From: JAWKIW01 sp041394145
GTDB lineage: Bacteria > Actinomycetota > Acidimicrobiia > Acidimicrobiales > Acidimicrobilacustridaceae
Length of the DNA stretch: 64,000 nt
NCBI GenBank assembly: GCA_041394145.1
Contig: JAWKIW010000003.1
Span: 62,001 to 126,000, forward strand
Direction: 5' to 3'
In this document: positions 49,788 through 60,432 of the stretch, one piece after another
Layout: every line of letters begins with the position of its first letter
How positions within the stretch are numbered: position 1 is the first letter of the stretch
Notes under the pieces: generated by a model
The model's input: only the letters and a program-made list of their open reading frames with translations
Databases searched by the model: none
Told to the model about the DNA's origin: nothing
Made by a program: the position numbers and the translations under genes

Positions 49788-49803
49788 CAAGCGTTCGTTT
49801 GGT
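49786..49803. promoter_or_regulatory. TetR-type operator candidate at the P450-TetR start
   Basis: The plus-strand sequence includes CAAGCGTTCGTTTG (49788-49801), an imperfect dyad. Its half-sites ATCAAGCG and ACCAAACG match at six of eight positions around a TT centre. It abuts the ATG at 49787, so binding there would block expression. The TetR domain in the same frame is the natural candidate binder, making this a possible autoregulatory site. Confidence 0.45.
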
Positions 49804-49841
49804 CAAGGTCCCGAGCCGGCCCACGCCCCTCGGGCCATCCG

Positions 49842-49867
49842 GGAATGCGCTTGGGGCTGCAAGGGTT
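49842..49867 (+). promoter_or_regulatory. SigR/SigH-type promoter of lon
   Basis: GGAAT (49842-49846) and GTT (49865-49867) are separated by exactly 18 bases, the consensus of actinobacterial SigR/SigH (thiol-oxidative and heat stress) promoters. It lies 38 bases before the lon ATG. An additional AT-rich TAATTT (49885-49890) could be a -10 of a second promoter. Lon is a sensible member of a protein-quality-control regulon. Confidence 0.6.
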
Positions 49868-49905
49868 GTGAGGGTGTAATCCCGTAATTTCCCCTGGAGC
49901 ACGCC

Positions 49906-52383
<2,478 letters not shown>

Positions 52384-52463
52384 CCTCCAGGCCTCCGGTC
52401 GCGCCGGCCCGCGATCGCCCCAGGCGGCGAGGCGGGTCCGGCGGGGCTGGGACGAGCCGGCGT

Positions 52464-52469
52464 TAGCGT
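52464..52469 (+). promoter_or_regulatory. -10-like TAGCGT, leaderless start of small membrane protein
   Basis: TAGCGT ends six bases before GTG 52476. The same hexamer and spacing occur before the PATAN gene at 60433. Confidence 0.55.
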
Positions 52470-52475
52470 GAGCAC

Positions 52476-52760
52476 GTGGAGGAGGTCGGGCGCCTGCTGT
52501 GGACGGTCCTGCTGGTGACCGTGTCGGCCATCCCCCTGGCCATCTCGGTGTGGGCGCTGCTCGACTGCGCCCGGCGCCCCTCGTGGGCCTGGGCCCTCGC
52601 CGGTCGCAACCAGGCCGGCTGGATGGCGGCCATCCTCCTCGGCGTCCTGACGGTGATCGGCGGGCTGGTGGTGTCGTTGCTGTACCTGGCGACGATCCGC
52701 CCGCGCATCGCCGACGCCGAGGACGGCCGCTTCCCCGACGGGTTCGCCGACGGACCCTGA
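52476..52760 (+). CDS. small membrane protein (PLDc_N/DUF2516-like)
   Basis: The 94-residue product has two membrane helices: LLWTVLLVTVSAIPLAISVWALLDC, and GWMAAILLGVLTVIGGLVVSLLYL. Between them lies ARRPSWAWALAGRNQA. The pattern of a helix, the WALLDCARRP turn and a second helix is that of short actinobacterial membrane proteins related to the phospholipase-D N-terminal domain (PLDc_N) or DUF2516. Their function is not known. It lies between lon and the AT3-SGNH gene and has its own promoter-like hexamer. Confidence 0.7.
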   Translation: MEEVGRLLWTVLLVTVSAIPLAISVWALLDCARRPSWAWALAGRNQAGWMAAILLGVLTVIGGLVVSLLYLATIRPRIADAEDGRFPDGFADGP

Positions 52761-52792
52761 GGGGGAGCGCGAGGCTCGACGGCGTCCCGGCT

Positions 52793-52839
52793 GGTCGGGC
52801 GACCCGTGGGTCATGCGGGATCGAGCCGGTCGCCCGACC
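52793..52839. repeat. perfect 12-bp inverted repeat
   Basis: GGTCGGGCGACC (52793-52804) and GGTCGCCCGACC (52828-52839) are perfect reverse complements with a 23-base spacer, 33 bases after the small membrane gene stops. It could be a terminator with a large loop or a protein-binding site. No T-run follows. Confidence 0.5.
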
Positions 52840-52867
52840 TGACGGTCCCAGCCGACCCTCGGCGCGC

Positions 52868-52889
52868 CCTGACCATGTGACAGGTCAGG
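52868..52889. repeat. 7-bp inverted repeat at the AT3-SGNH start
   Basis: CCTGACC (52868-52874) and GGTCAGG (52883-52889) flank ATGTGACA. The right arm includes the probable ribosome site (AGGA, six bases before GTG 52896), so a hairpin here could mask initiation. Confidence 0.4.
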
Positions 52890-52895
52890 ACTGGC

Positions 52896-54923
52896 GTGGC
52901 GCGGCCCATGGATGCCGACGCCTCCCGCACGCTGCGCTACATGCCGGCCCTCGACGGCTTGCGCGGCCTCGCCGTGCTCGGCGTCATCGCCTTCCACGCC
53001 GGTCACCTGCGAGGCGGCTACCTCGGCGTCGACCTGTTCTTCGTCCTGTCCGGCTTCCTGATCACCAGCCTCCTGCTCGTCGAGCACGGCGTCACCGGGC
53101 GCATCGGCTTCGGCCACTTCTGGGGCCGCCGGGCCCGTCGGCTCCTGCCCGCCCTGCTCCTGGTGCTGGCCTTCGTGGCCCTCTACGCGCTGGTGTGGGC
53201 CACGCCCCCCGAGCTCGAGCGCATCCGGGGTGACGGCCTCGCCACGCTCTTCTACGTCGCCAACTGGCACGCCATCGCCGGCAACGGCAGCTACTGGGCG
53301 ATGTTCAGCGAGCCTTCGCCCCTGCAGCACACCTGGAGCCTCGCCATCGAGGAGCAGTTCTACCTGCTGTGGCCGTTCGTGGTGGTCGGCGTGCTGGTGT
53401 GGCTGCGCCGCAGCCCGAAGGTCCTGTTCTGGGTCTGCGTCGGCGGGGCGGCGGCCTCGGCGCTGTCGCTCGTGGTCCGCTACGTCCCCGGGACCGACCC
53501 CAGCCGGCTCTACTACGGCACCGACACCCGCATCGCCGCCATCCTGTTGGGGGCCGCGCTCGGCGCCTCGGGCCACGTGTGGGGCCCGGTCACGAGCCGC
53601 CGCGGCCGGTGGTGGCTCGAAGGGGCCGGGCTGGTCGGCGTCGCCGTCCTCGTCTGGGCGTGGTGCACCGTCGACGGCCAGGACGCGACCTTGTACCGGG
53701 GCGGCCTCCTCGCGTGCGGTGTGGCGGCCACCGCCGTCATCGCCGCCGCCTCGCACCCCGAAGCCGGGCCGATCGCCCGGATCCTCGGCTGGGCCCCGCT
53801 CGTGGCCGCCGGCATCATCAGCTACGGGCTCTACCTGTGGCACTGGCCGATCTTCGTGCTCATCTCCCCCGACCGGACCGGATGGCCCGAGCCGATGGTG
53901 CTCACCGCCCGGCTGGCCGTCACCCTGGCCGTGGCCGTGGCGTCGTACCTGCTGGTCGAGAAGCCGATCCGTCGCGGTCGGCTCGCCACCCGACCGGCGC
54001 TGATCCTGGCGCCGACGGCCGCGGTCGTCGTCGCCGTGGCGCTGGTGCTCACCACCGTCCCCCCCTCCGGCGGACCGTCCCAGCAGGACGTCGCCGCCGC
54101 GCTGGTGGCCGGTGCCGGTGCCGGTCCGGGCGAGGCGGCACCCCCCACCACCGCGCCGACCACCACACCGGGCCCCGACACCGAAGGGTCGCCGCCATCG
54201 ACCGCCCCGCCGACCACGAAGGCGGGCCGGCCGGTCGCCCGCGCCACCGCCGAGCTCGGCCACCCCCCGAAGGTGCTGGTGTTCGGCGACTCCGTGGCCT
54301 TCTCCATCGCGGCCGGCATCGTCCCGGTCGAGCAGACCCTCGGCGTCGACGTGGAGTCCAAGGCGATCATCGCCTGTGGGGTCGCCCGGGGCAACGGCCG
54401 GGTGAAGCTGCCCGATGGCACGATCTCCACCGAGATCGCCGAGTGCCACGACTGGGAGGGTCGCTGGGGGGGCGCGATCGACACCTTCCGCCCCGACCTC
54501 GTCCTGCTGGTCGTGGGATGGGCGGGCAACACCCAGCGCGACCTCGACGGCGTCTGGCGCGGGCCCTGCGACCCCGTCTTCGACCCCTGGTACGCGAACG
54601 AGGTGCGCGACGCCCTGCGCATCCTGACGTCCCGAGGCACACCCGTGGCCATGACCACCGCGCCCTACTACGAGGGGCCCAAGGCCGTCCCCGACAACGA
54701 CGCCAAGATCGACTGCCTCAACCGCATCTATCGCACGGCCGTGGCCGAGACCCCGGGGGTCACCCTCGTCGACCTGGCCGCCTACATCTGCCCCGACGGC
54801 CGGTGCCGCACCGAGGAGAACGGCATCACCCTGCGACCCGACGGCCTGCACTTCGACGGCCCTGCGGGCACCCTGGTCGGCGCCTGGCTCCTCGACCGCG
54901 GCCTGGAGGCGGCCGGCTACTGA
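52896..54923 (+). CDS. AT3-SGNH O-acyltransferase
   Basis: The 675-residue product has the same layout as the protein at 36638. The AT3 membrane domain holds YMPALDGLRGLAVLGVIAFHAG, FFVLSGFLITSLLL, GRRARRLLPALLL and ISYGLYLWHWPIFVL. A Thr/Pro-rich outer linker follows (residues about 400-445). The SGNH domain has VLVFGDSVAFSIAAG near residue 462 and RPDGLHFDGPAG near 648. It probably O-acylates a surface glycan from outside. GTG 52896 is supported by AGGA at a good distance; ATG 52908 is the alternative. It converges with the GT2 gene by a seven-base overlap. Confidence 0.93.
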   Translation: MARPMDADASRTLRYMPALDGLRGLAVLGVIAFHAGHLRGGYLGVDLFFVLSGFLITSLLLVEHGVTGRIGFGHFWGRRARRLLPALLLVLAFVALYALVWATPPELERIRGDGLATLFYVANWHAIAGNGSYWAMFSEPSPLQHTWSLAIEEQFYLLWPFVVVGVLVWLRRSPKVLFWVCVGGAAASALSLVVRYVPGTDPSRLYYGTDTRIAAILLGAALGASGHVWGPVTSRRGRWWLEGAGLVGVAVLVWAWCTVDGQDATLYRGGLLACGVAATAVIAAASHPEAGPIARILGWAPLVAAGIISYGLYLWHWPIFVLISPDRTGWPEPMVLTARLAVTLAVAVASYLLVEKPIRRGRLATRPALILAPTAAVVVAVALVLTTVPPSGGPSQQDVAAALVAGAGAGPGEAAPPTTAPTTTPGPDTEGSPPSTAPPTTKAGRPVARATAELGHPPKVLVFGDSVAFSIAAGIVPVEQTLGVDVESKAIIACGVARGNGRVKLPDGTISTEIAECHDWEGRWGGAIDTFRPDLVLLVVGWAGNTQRDLDGVWRGPCDPVFDPWYANEVRDALRILTSRGTPVAMTTAPYYEGPKAVPDNDAKIDCLNRIYRTAVAETPGVTLVDLAAYICPDGRCRTEENGITLRPDGLHFDGPAGTLVGAWLLDRGLEAAGY

Positions 54924-55841
54924 TCGCCGGCGACTGGCCGGGGCTCGCCCGCCTCCTCGAACAGGTGGGCCGGCGGTGGGCCGACCCGGCCCCGGAGGTG
55001 GTCGAGGATCCCCCAGAGGCGCCCGCGAGCCGAGAAGAGCCACGCCCGCGACGACGGCTGCACCAGTCCGCGCCCGAGCTGCCACGCGGCGATGCACAGC
55101 CGGATGGCGGCGTGGTAGCGGCCGCTGTGCTCCCGCACCAGCAGCAAGGTGTTGCGGTGCATCAGGTAGTCGACCGCCGGGCTGCCCGACCGCATGGTGG
55201 GGTTGACGACCCGGATCCCCCGGCCGAGGCCCACCTGCCACCCACGTCGCTTGGCCCGCAGACCCAGATCGGCCTCCTCGCAGTAGGCGAAGAACCGCTC
55301 GTCGAACAGCCCGACCTCTTCGAGGCAGGCACGACGAGCGAGCAGCAGGGTGCCGTGGGGGTAGTCGCAGGGCTCCCAGCCCGCCCCGCGCGTCGCCGGC
55401 ATCGTCATGCCGCCGAAGTACGGGTCGTACACCGGCGTCTCGCCGTCGCCGACGTCGGCGCAGGCGAGCCCGGCGCGGGGCTGGACCTCGGCCAGTGCGA
55501 CGAGCCGGCCGACGGTGCCGTCGACGGGCAGGGCGTCATGGGGAACGACCACCGACCACTCCCGCGACGGTTGGCCAGCCACCACCGCCACCCGGTGTTG
55601 GCGGCCGGGCCGAACCCGGTGTTGGCGCCCTGCTCGAGCACCAGCGCGGGATCGGCGCCGCGGCGGCGACGTCGTGCAGCCGGGCGCGCCGCTGCGGTTC
55701 GGAGCCGTTGTCGACCACCACCGCCTCGATCGGCACGCCCTGGTGGGCGAGCCTGGCGAGCGTCTCGGCGCAGCGCTCCGGCTGGTTCCAGTGGACGATC
55801 ACGACCGTCACGACGTCGCTCGCCGGGGCTGGCTCGGGCAC
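54917..55841 (-). CDS. GT2 family glycosyltransferase, frameshifted
   Basis: The product is a rhamnosyl/galactofuranosyl-type GT2 enzyme. It reads VVTVVIVHWNQPERCAETLARL and VPIEAVVVDNGSEPQRRARL. After one-base shifts near 55650 and 55570 it continues as LEQGANTGFGPAANTGWR and then VVVPHDALPVDGTVGRLVALAE. The remainder has PYFGGMTMPATRGAG, TLLLARRACLEEVGLFDERFFAYCEEADLGLRAKRRGW and VNPTMRSGSPAVDYLMHRN. These are the catalytic D-x-D/E and F-Y/E-D-x-D-L-x-x-R motifs of wall-glycan rhamnosyltransferases. The likeliest start is GTG 55841; GTG 55811 is possible. A strong hairpin terminator lies just upstream, separating it from the conservon. Confidence 0.78.
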
Positions 55842-55870
55842 GGCGGGCGAGCCTAGCGGGGCCTGGAGCG

Positions 55871-55900
55871 CACCGACGCCGCCCGATGGCGGCGTCGGTG
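55871..55900 (-). terminator. 13-bp hairpin terminator downstream of cvnD
   Basis: CACCGACGCCGCC (55871-55883) and GGCGGCGTCGGTG (55888-55900) form a perfect 13-bp stem with a CGAT loop, 27 bases past the cvnD stop. As in many actinobacterial terminators there is no clear U-tract. It would end the conservon transcript before the GT2 gene. Confidence 0.7.
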
Positions 55901-55927
55901 GCAGCGAAGGGGTGCAGGGGCCGACGG

Positions 55928-56542
55928 TCAGCCGGCGGAGGCGGTGGCCCGGATGAGGGCGTGCTGCACCAGCTCGAGCAGCGCCGACTTGGTGGCCCCG
56001 CGATCGCGGGCGTCGGTGGTGATGACCGGCACGTCGGTGGGGATGGCCAGCGCCTCCCGCACGTCGTCGATCGAGTGGTACTGCTTGCCGTGGAACAGGT
56101 TGATCGCCACGATGAACGGCACGCCCTGGGTCTCCATGTAGTCGACCGCCGGGAAGCAGTCGGCCAGGCGGCTGGTGTCGACCAGCACGACCGCGCCGAT
56201 GGCGCCCCGGACCAGGTCGTCCCACATGAACTTGAACCTGTCCTGGCCGGGCGTGCCGAACAGGTACAGGATCAGGTCCGAGCCGAGCGTGATGCGACCG
56301 AAGTCCATGGCCACGGTCGTCGACGTCTTGCCGGTGTTGGTGCCACCGGTCTCGTCGATGCCCTCGGCCATCTTCGTCATGGCAGCCTCGGTCGTCAGCG
56401 GGGCGATCTCCGAGATCGAACCGACGAACGTGGTCTTGCCCACTGCGAACCCGCCGGCGACGATGATCTTCACCGGGAGCGGTGCGTTGTCGTCGGGCGT
56501 GGGTTCTGCCGAGGCCGGAGCCTCAGAGCGCTTGAAGGCCAT
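55928..56542 (-). CDS. cvnD: conservon small GTPase CvnD
   Basis: The 204-residue product is the Ras/MglA-like GTPase of an actinobacterial conservon. It has the P-loop IIVAGGFAVGKTTFVGS near residues 26-42, the switch region TSTTVAMDFGRI, LYLFGTPGQDRFKFMWDDLVRGA (DxxG replaced by GTPG, usual for CvnD) and VAINLFHGKQYHSIDDV. It probably cycles between GTP- and GDP-bound states in answer to the CvnA kinase with CvnB. Its start lies 20 bases inside cvnC, so the two are coupled. No P450 (CvnE) follows this conservon. Confidence 0.94.
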   Translation of the reverse strand: MAFKRSEAPASAEPTPDDNAPLPVKIIVAGGFAVGKTTFVGSISEIAPLTTEAAMTKMAEGIDETGGTNTGKTSTTVAMDFGRITLGSDLILYLFGTPGQDRFKFMWDDLVRGAIGAVVLVDTSRLADCFPAVDYMETQGVPFIVAINLFHGKQYHSIDDVREALAIPTDVPVITTDARDRGATKSALLELVQHALIRATASAG

Positions 56543-56906
56543 CGAGCACCCTTTCGAGGAGTTTGAGGTCGGGACGGTCGCTGCCCGCCCCGGCCTGCGC
56601 GTACTGCGGCTGGAAGTAGGAGAGGAAGCCCTCTTCGATCATGTCGCCGACGAGGACCTTGGCGACCCCGAGGGGGACGCTCAGGTGGGCCGAGACCTCG
56701 GCCACCGAGATCGGCGAGACGCACAAGGACGAGATCTTCTTGCGCTCGAGCGCCAGGCGGGGCGCAGCGGCGGTGCCCTGCGCCGTGACCTTGAGCAGCG
56801 TCTCGAGCTCGAGATCGGGAACGCTCACCTTGGTCCGGCCGCCCGTGAGCTGGTAGGGCCGGACCTTGAAGAAGCGATCCTCCTCGTCGTCGCCGATGTC
56901 GGTCAT
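56523..56906 (-). CDS. cvnC: conservon DUF742 protein CvnC
   Basis: The 127-residue product is of the DUF742 family, third member of conservons. It has RFFKVRPYQLTGGRTKVSV, LELETLLKV and SVAEVSAHLSVPLGVAKVLVGDMIEEGFL, a winged-helix-like segment. DUF742 proteins bind partners of the kinase-GTPase module; the exact role is unclear. ATG 56906 overlaps the cvnB stop (ATGA). In-frame codons upstream would give an Arg-rich extension read through cvnB and are rejected. Confidence 0.93.
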   Translation of the reverse strand: MTDIGDDEEDRFFKVRPYQLTGGRTKVSVPDLELETLLKVTAQGTAAAPRLALERKKISSLCVSPISVAEVSAHLSVPLGVAKVLVGDMIEEGFLSYFQPQYAQAGAGSDRPDLKLLERVLDGLQAL

Positions 56907-57325
56907 CTCGGGAGCGCCGCCTGGAGCTCGGCTCGGATCTCGGGAGTGAGGACGTTGCCGGCCTTGTCGACCAGCACCGCCATCTCGTAGCCCACCAGGC
57001 CGACGTCGCACTCGGCGGACGCCACCGTGGCGAGGCACGAGCCGTCGCTGATCCCGGTGACGAACAGGAAGGCGTTCTCCATCTCGATGATGACCTCGTT
57101 CACCGCCCCGCCGCCGAAGCGCCCGGCGGCGCCGTAGGCGAGGCCGATCAGGCCCGACGCCACCGCGGCGAACCGGTCCGCGGCATCACGGTCGAGGCCC
57201 GACGAGGTGGCGATCGGCAGGCCGTCGGAGGACACCACCACCGCCTCGTTGACGCCGGGCACCCGCTCGGCGAAGTTCTGCACGAGCCAGTTGAGGTTCC
57301 TGGCTTCGGCGCTGAGTTCCGTCAT
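56903..57325 (-). CDS. cvnB: conservon roadblock/LC7 protein CvnB
   Basis: The 140-residue product is a roadblock/LC7 protein. It has LNWLVQNFAERVPGVNEAVVVSSDGLPIATS, DRFAAVASGLIGLAYGAAGRFGGGAVNEVIIEMENAFLFVTGISDGSCLATVA and VGLVGYEMAVLVDKAG. By analogy with MglB it could act as regulator or GTPase-activating partner of CvnD. ATG 57325 is the start; the earlier frame is Arg/Pro-rich. It follows cvnA after about 70 bases. Confidence 0.95.
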   Translation of the reverse strand: MTELSAEARNLNWLVQNFAERVPGVNEAVVVSSDGLPIATSSGLDRDAADRFAAVASGLIGLAYGAAGRFGGGAVNEVIIEMENAFLFVTGISDGSCLATVASAECDVGLVGYEMAVLVDKAGNVLTPEIRAELQAALPR

Positions 57326-57395
57326 GGTTGGCTGATCCTCCGGTTCTGCGGGTGATCGGGCGCCCGGTGGGCGTACAGCATGGCAGGGATCGTTC

Positions 57396-60047
57396 TCACG
57401 AATCGGTGGTCTCGGACCCATCGGCCGAGCCCCGGCCGCGGTTGAGGCCCGACCGGTAGCGGGACAGCATCTTGCGCACCTCTTCGGGCGACCGCTGCGA
57501 GGCGCCCGTGGAACGGGCCGCCTGCGCTGGCATCCCACCGCCGACCGCGGCCTCGGAGCGCTTCTTCGGCGTGCGTCGCACCAGGCCGGCGGCGGTCAGC
57601 TCGGCCGACTTGGCCTCCGCCCGGGCGGCGGCGGCCACCTGCTCGGCGACGGTGATGCCCGCCGGCTCGACCTCGGGCTCCGCGTCGGCGACCGGCTCGG
57701 CGTCGGGCTCGGGGAAGGTGGCCGGTTCGGTCGGCGGGGTGCCCGGCGTGTCGGACTCGATGGGCCCCGCCGGCAGCTCGTCGCTCACCAGGGACTGCAG
57801 ACCACGCTCGAACTCGTCGCCCTCGGGCACCTCGAGCGGCTCGTCGAGGACCTCGTCGAGCAGGTCGTCGCCCCCGTCGCCTGCCGACGCCCCGACCGGC
57901 TCGGCCACCGGCTCCGGCTCGGCTTCGGGCTCGGGCTCGACGTCGGGCTCGGGCGACACCTCGGCCAGCGGCTCGGCGTCGGCGAGGACGATCGGCTCCT
58001 CGACGGCCGGCGGGGCGTAGGCCTCAGCGGGCGCCTCGACCGGGGCCGCGGGTGCCTCCTCGCCCTCGTAGGTCACCAGGTCGGTCGGCAGGGTGACCAG
58101 CGCGGTCACGCCACCGGACGGGCTGGCCGTGAGCTTCACCGAGATGTCGAAGCGCTGGGCCAGACGACCGATCACGATGAAGCCGAGGGACCGGGACAGG
58201 GCCAGGCCGACGAGCGGCGGACGGGCCAGCTGCACGTTGGCCTCGGCCAGCTGGTCGGCGCTCATGCCGATGCCCTGGTCGGAGACCGACAGGATGTAGC
58301 TGCCGTCGTCGGAGCGGTGACCGACGATCTCCACCATGGTGTCCGGCGGCGAGAAGTGGGTGGCGTTCTCCATCAGCTCGGAGAGCAGGTGGGCGAGGTC
58401 GACCGCCACGTTGCCGCCCACCGTGGCCTCGTCGAGGGCCAGCAGCTGGATCCGGGCGAAGTCCTCGACCTCGCCGATGGCCACGCGGACCACGTCGGCG
58501 AGCGCCACGGGGCGTCCCCGCCGCCGGGGCGGCTCCGCCCCGGCCAGCACCAGCAGCGACTCGGCGTTGCGCCGCATCCGGGTGGCGAGGTGGTCGAGCT
58601 TGAAGAGGTTGTCGAGCTGGTCCGGATCCTCCTCGTTCGCCTCCAGCTGATCGATGAACTCGATCTGGCGGTCGAGCAGCGTCTGGTTGCGGCGGGCCAG
58701 GTTGATGAAGATGTCGCCGATGCCCTTGCGCAGCAGCTGCGCCTGCTCCTCGGCCACCTCGACCGTCACCTGCTGGATCGAGTTGAAGGCGTCGGCCAGC
58801 TGACCGATCTCGTCCTTGGTGTGGATGTCGATCGGGGTCAGGGTCGAGGCGAGCGACTCGCCCTCGGCCTCTTCGGGGTTCCGCAGCCGCTCGACCAGCG
58901 CCGGCAGCTTGTCGGTGGACAGCGAGTAGGCCGCGCTGGTCAGCTCCCGCAGCGGACGGGTCGTGGCCCGGGCGACGTAGAAGGCGATGATCAGGGCGAT
59001 GAGGATGGCGCCACCGGCGAAGACCAGGTAGACGAGGGCCTCTCGCTGGGCCGTGCTCTGCAGGTTCGAGGCCTGGGTCTGGGTGGTGGCGAGCAGCTCG
59101 TCCTGGGCGCTCTTGATGGCGGCCAGGTAGGAGGTGGTCGCCTCCATCCACGGGGCGAGCTCGAGCTTGCGGGAGCCGCCCCGCAGGTCGTTGGCGTTGG
59201 CGCCGGTCGTCGTGGCGGCGTCGAAGAGCTGGCGCTTGAGCTCCTCGTACTGGTTGTTGGCCAGCTTGTCCCGCAGCAGCTGCTTCTGGGCCGCCGACGC
59301 GTTGTCGGTGTAGGAGCTGTCGGCTCGGGCGACGTCCTCACCGGCGCTCTGCAGCTTGCCGTAGACCGCGCAGCTGCTGGCGTCGAACGCGGTGCACTTG
59401 GTCGCGTCGGGCGACGACGTGGTCGGGAACTGCGTCGGGTAGAAGCCCACGGCCACGACCGCGGTGGCGTACATCGCCTCCTTGGACCGGTTGTACCCGA
59501 TCGCCTGCATGTTCACGAACGACTGGAAGTCCCGGGAGAGGCTCGGCTCGGTGATGGTCCGGGCGATCTCCTGGTTGACCTTGAGGAGCGCTTCGATCGT
59601 GTTGGCGTACTGCTCGATGGCGTTGGTCGGATCGGTCTGGATGGCGTCGACCGAGTTGCGGTTGACCTGCAGCGACACGAGGCGGCCGTCGACCCGCTTC
59701 AGGGCCTCCTGCACGGCCGGGTAGCCCCGACCCGGGTCGTAGGTCTTGACCGCGTCCTCGTACTCCTTGCGGGCGGCGTCGGTCTTGGCCCGCTGGGCCT
59801 TGAGCTCGGGCTCGCCGCTCTTCTTGAGGCTCGCCATGTACTCGGCCGAGTAGAGGCCCTCGATCTCGAGCTGGTACGCGAGGTTGGCGTCGGCGGCGGC
59901 GAAGCTGGTGAGCTCGCCGACCCGGCTGGCGTTGTCGGCGGCGTCGAGTCGCTGCTTGGCGCCCACCCAGGCGAGCCCGATCAGCACGATGACCGGCGCC
60001 ACCAGGATGACGATGAGCTTGGTGCCGACCTTCAGGTTCTTCAGCAT
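57396..60047 (-). CDS. cvnA: conservon sensor kinase CvnA (NIT-HAMP-HATPase)
   Basis: The 883-residue product has a first membrane helix (LIVILVAPVIVLIGLAWVG) and an extracellular nitrate/sensor-like (NIT) domain (about 45-330), with EIEGLYSAEYMASLKKSG and one Cys pair (CTAFDASSC). A second helix follows (LVYLVFAGGAILIALIIAFYV), then HAMP (TTRPLRELTSAAYSLS). The kinase part has RRNQTLLDRQIEFIDQLEANEEDP and the ATPase N-box LLSELMENATHFSPPDTMVEI, with SDQGIGMSADQLAEAN. It ends with about 220 acidic, Pro/Glu-rich residues and a basic tip. Conservon kinases sense unknown signals and act through CvnB, CvnC and CvnD. ATG 60047 is the start. Confidence 0.95.
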   Translation of the reverse strand: MLKNLKVGTKLIVILVAPVIVLIGLAWVGAKQRLDAADNASRVGELTSFAAADANLAYQLEIEGLYSAEYMASLKKSGEPELKAQRAKTDAARKEYEDAVKTYDPGRGYPAVQEALKRVDGRLVSLQVNRNSVDAIQTDPTNAIEQYANTIEALLKVNQEIARTITEPSLSRDFQSFVNMQAIGYNRSKEAMYATAVVAVGFYPTQFPTTSSPDATKCTAFDASSCAVYGKLQSAGEDVARADSSYTDNASAAQKQLLRDKLANNQYEELKRQLFDAATTTGANANDLRGGSRKLELAPWMEATTSYLAAIKSAQDELLATTQTQASNLQSTAQREALVYLVFAGGAILIALIIAFYVARATTRPLRELTSAAYSLSTDKLPALVERLRNPEEAEGESLASTLTPIDIHTKDEIGQLADAFNSIQQVTVEVAEEQAQLLRKGIGDIFINLARRNQTLLDRQIEFIDQLEANEEDPDQLDNLFKLDHLATRMRRNAESLLVLAGAEPPRRRGRPVALADVVRVAIGEVEDFARIQLLALDEATVGGNVAVDLAHLLSELMENATHFSPPDTMVEIVGHRSDDGSYILSVSDQGIGMSADQLAEANVQLARPPLVGLALSRSLGFIVIGRLAQRFDISVKLTASPSGGVTALVTLPTDLVTYEGEEAPAAPVEAPAEAYAPPAVEEPIVLADAEPLAEVSPEPDVEPEPEAEPEPVAEPVGASAGDGGDDLLDEVLDEPLEVPEGDEFERGLQSLVSDELPAGPIESDTPGTPPTEPATFPEPDAEPVADAEPEVEPAGITVAEQVAAAARAEAKSAELTAAGLVRRTPKKRSEAAVGGGMPAQAARSTGASQRSPEEVRKMLSRYRSGLNRGRGSADGSETTDS

Positions 60048-60105
60048 GTCGAGCCTCGGCTGTCTCGCATCACGTCTCGGACCCCCTCCGGGGCGTAACC
60101 CCGAC

Positions 60106-60127
60106 GGTGTGGCTCCGGCGCCACACC
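60106..60127 (-). promoter_or_regulatory. hairpin in the conservon leader
   Basis: GGTGTGGC (60106-60113) and GCCACACC (60120-60127) pair perfectly around TCCGGC. It lies about 60 bases before the cvnA start. It could act as a leader structure or binding site; nothing shows which. Confidence 0.4.
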
Positions 60128-60420
60128 TCCCTACCTTTCGACCACCGGTCCTCGATGTTGAGGCCGTCGGCCGGCGGAACTTCGCCGACCCCGAACCCCC
60201 CGGTCCACCGGTCGTCCCCGGCGGCATCGTCCCAGGTCAGCGACGTGTCCTGGTGGATCCTCGGCACGCGGACGGCTCCGGCCGCGCAGAATGATCCGAT
60301 CGACCCACACCGACTCGGGCGGCGGCTCGCCGACCGCTGCCGCCGAGCCGCCGCCGCCCACCACCGAGCGTGGTCGCAGGGGGACCGGCCGGCGGCCTCG
60401 CACCGGCGTCGACGCAGCAC

Positions 60421-60426
60421 TAGCGT
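60421..60426 (+). promoter_or_regulatory. -10-like TAGCGT, leaderless start of PATAN gene
   Basis: TAGCGT ends six bases before ATG 60433. It duplicates the arrangement at 52464-52469. Confidence 0.55.
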
Positions 60427-60432
60427 GCCGCC

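Larger units (their letters stand above)
60048..60432. other. divergent intergenic region conservon / PATAN gene
   Basis: About 385 bases without a good coding frame. It contains an 8-bp hairpin at 60106-60127 in the presumed leader of the conservon and the TAGCGT promoter hexamer of the divergent PATAN gene at 60421. I see no tRNA or small RNA. Confidence 0.5.

Noticed and set aside
49791..49905. HspR-type (HAIR) operator before lon
   Set aside because: CTTGGGGCTGCAAG is a short CTTG-N6-CAAG dyad, but the HAIR consensus needs longer arms and wider spacing. It is not a match.
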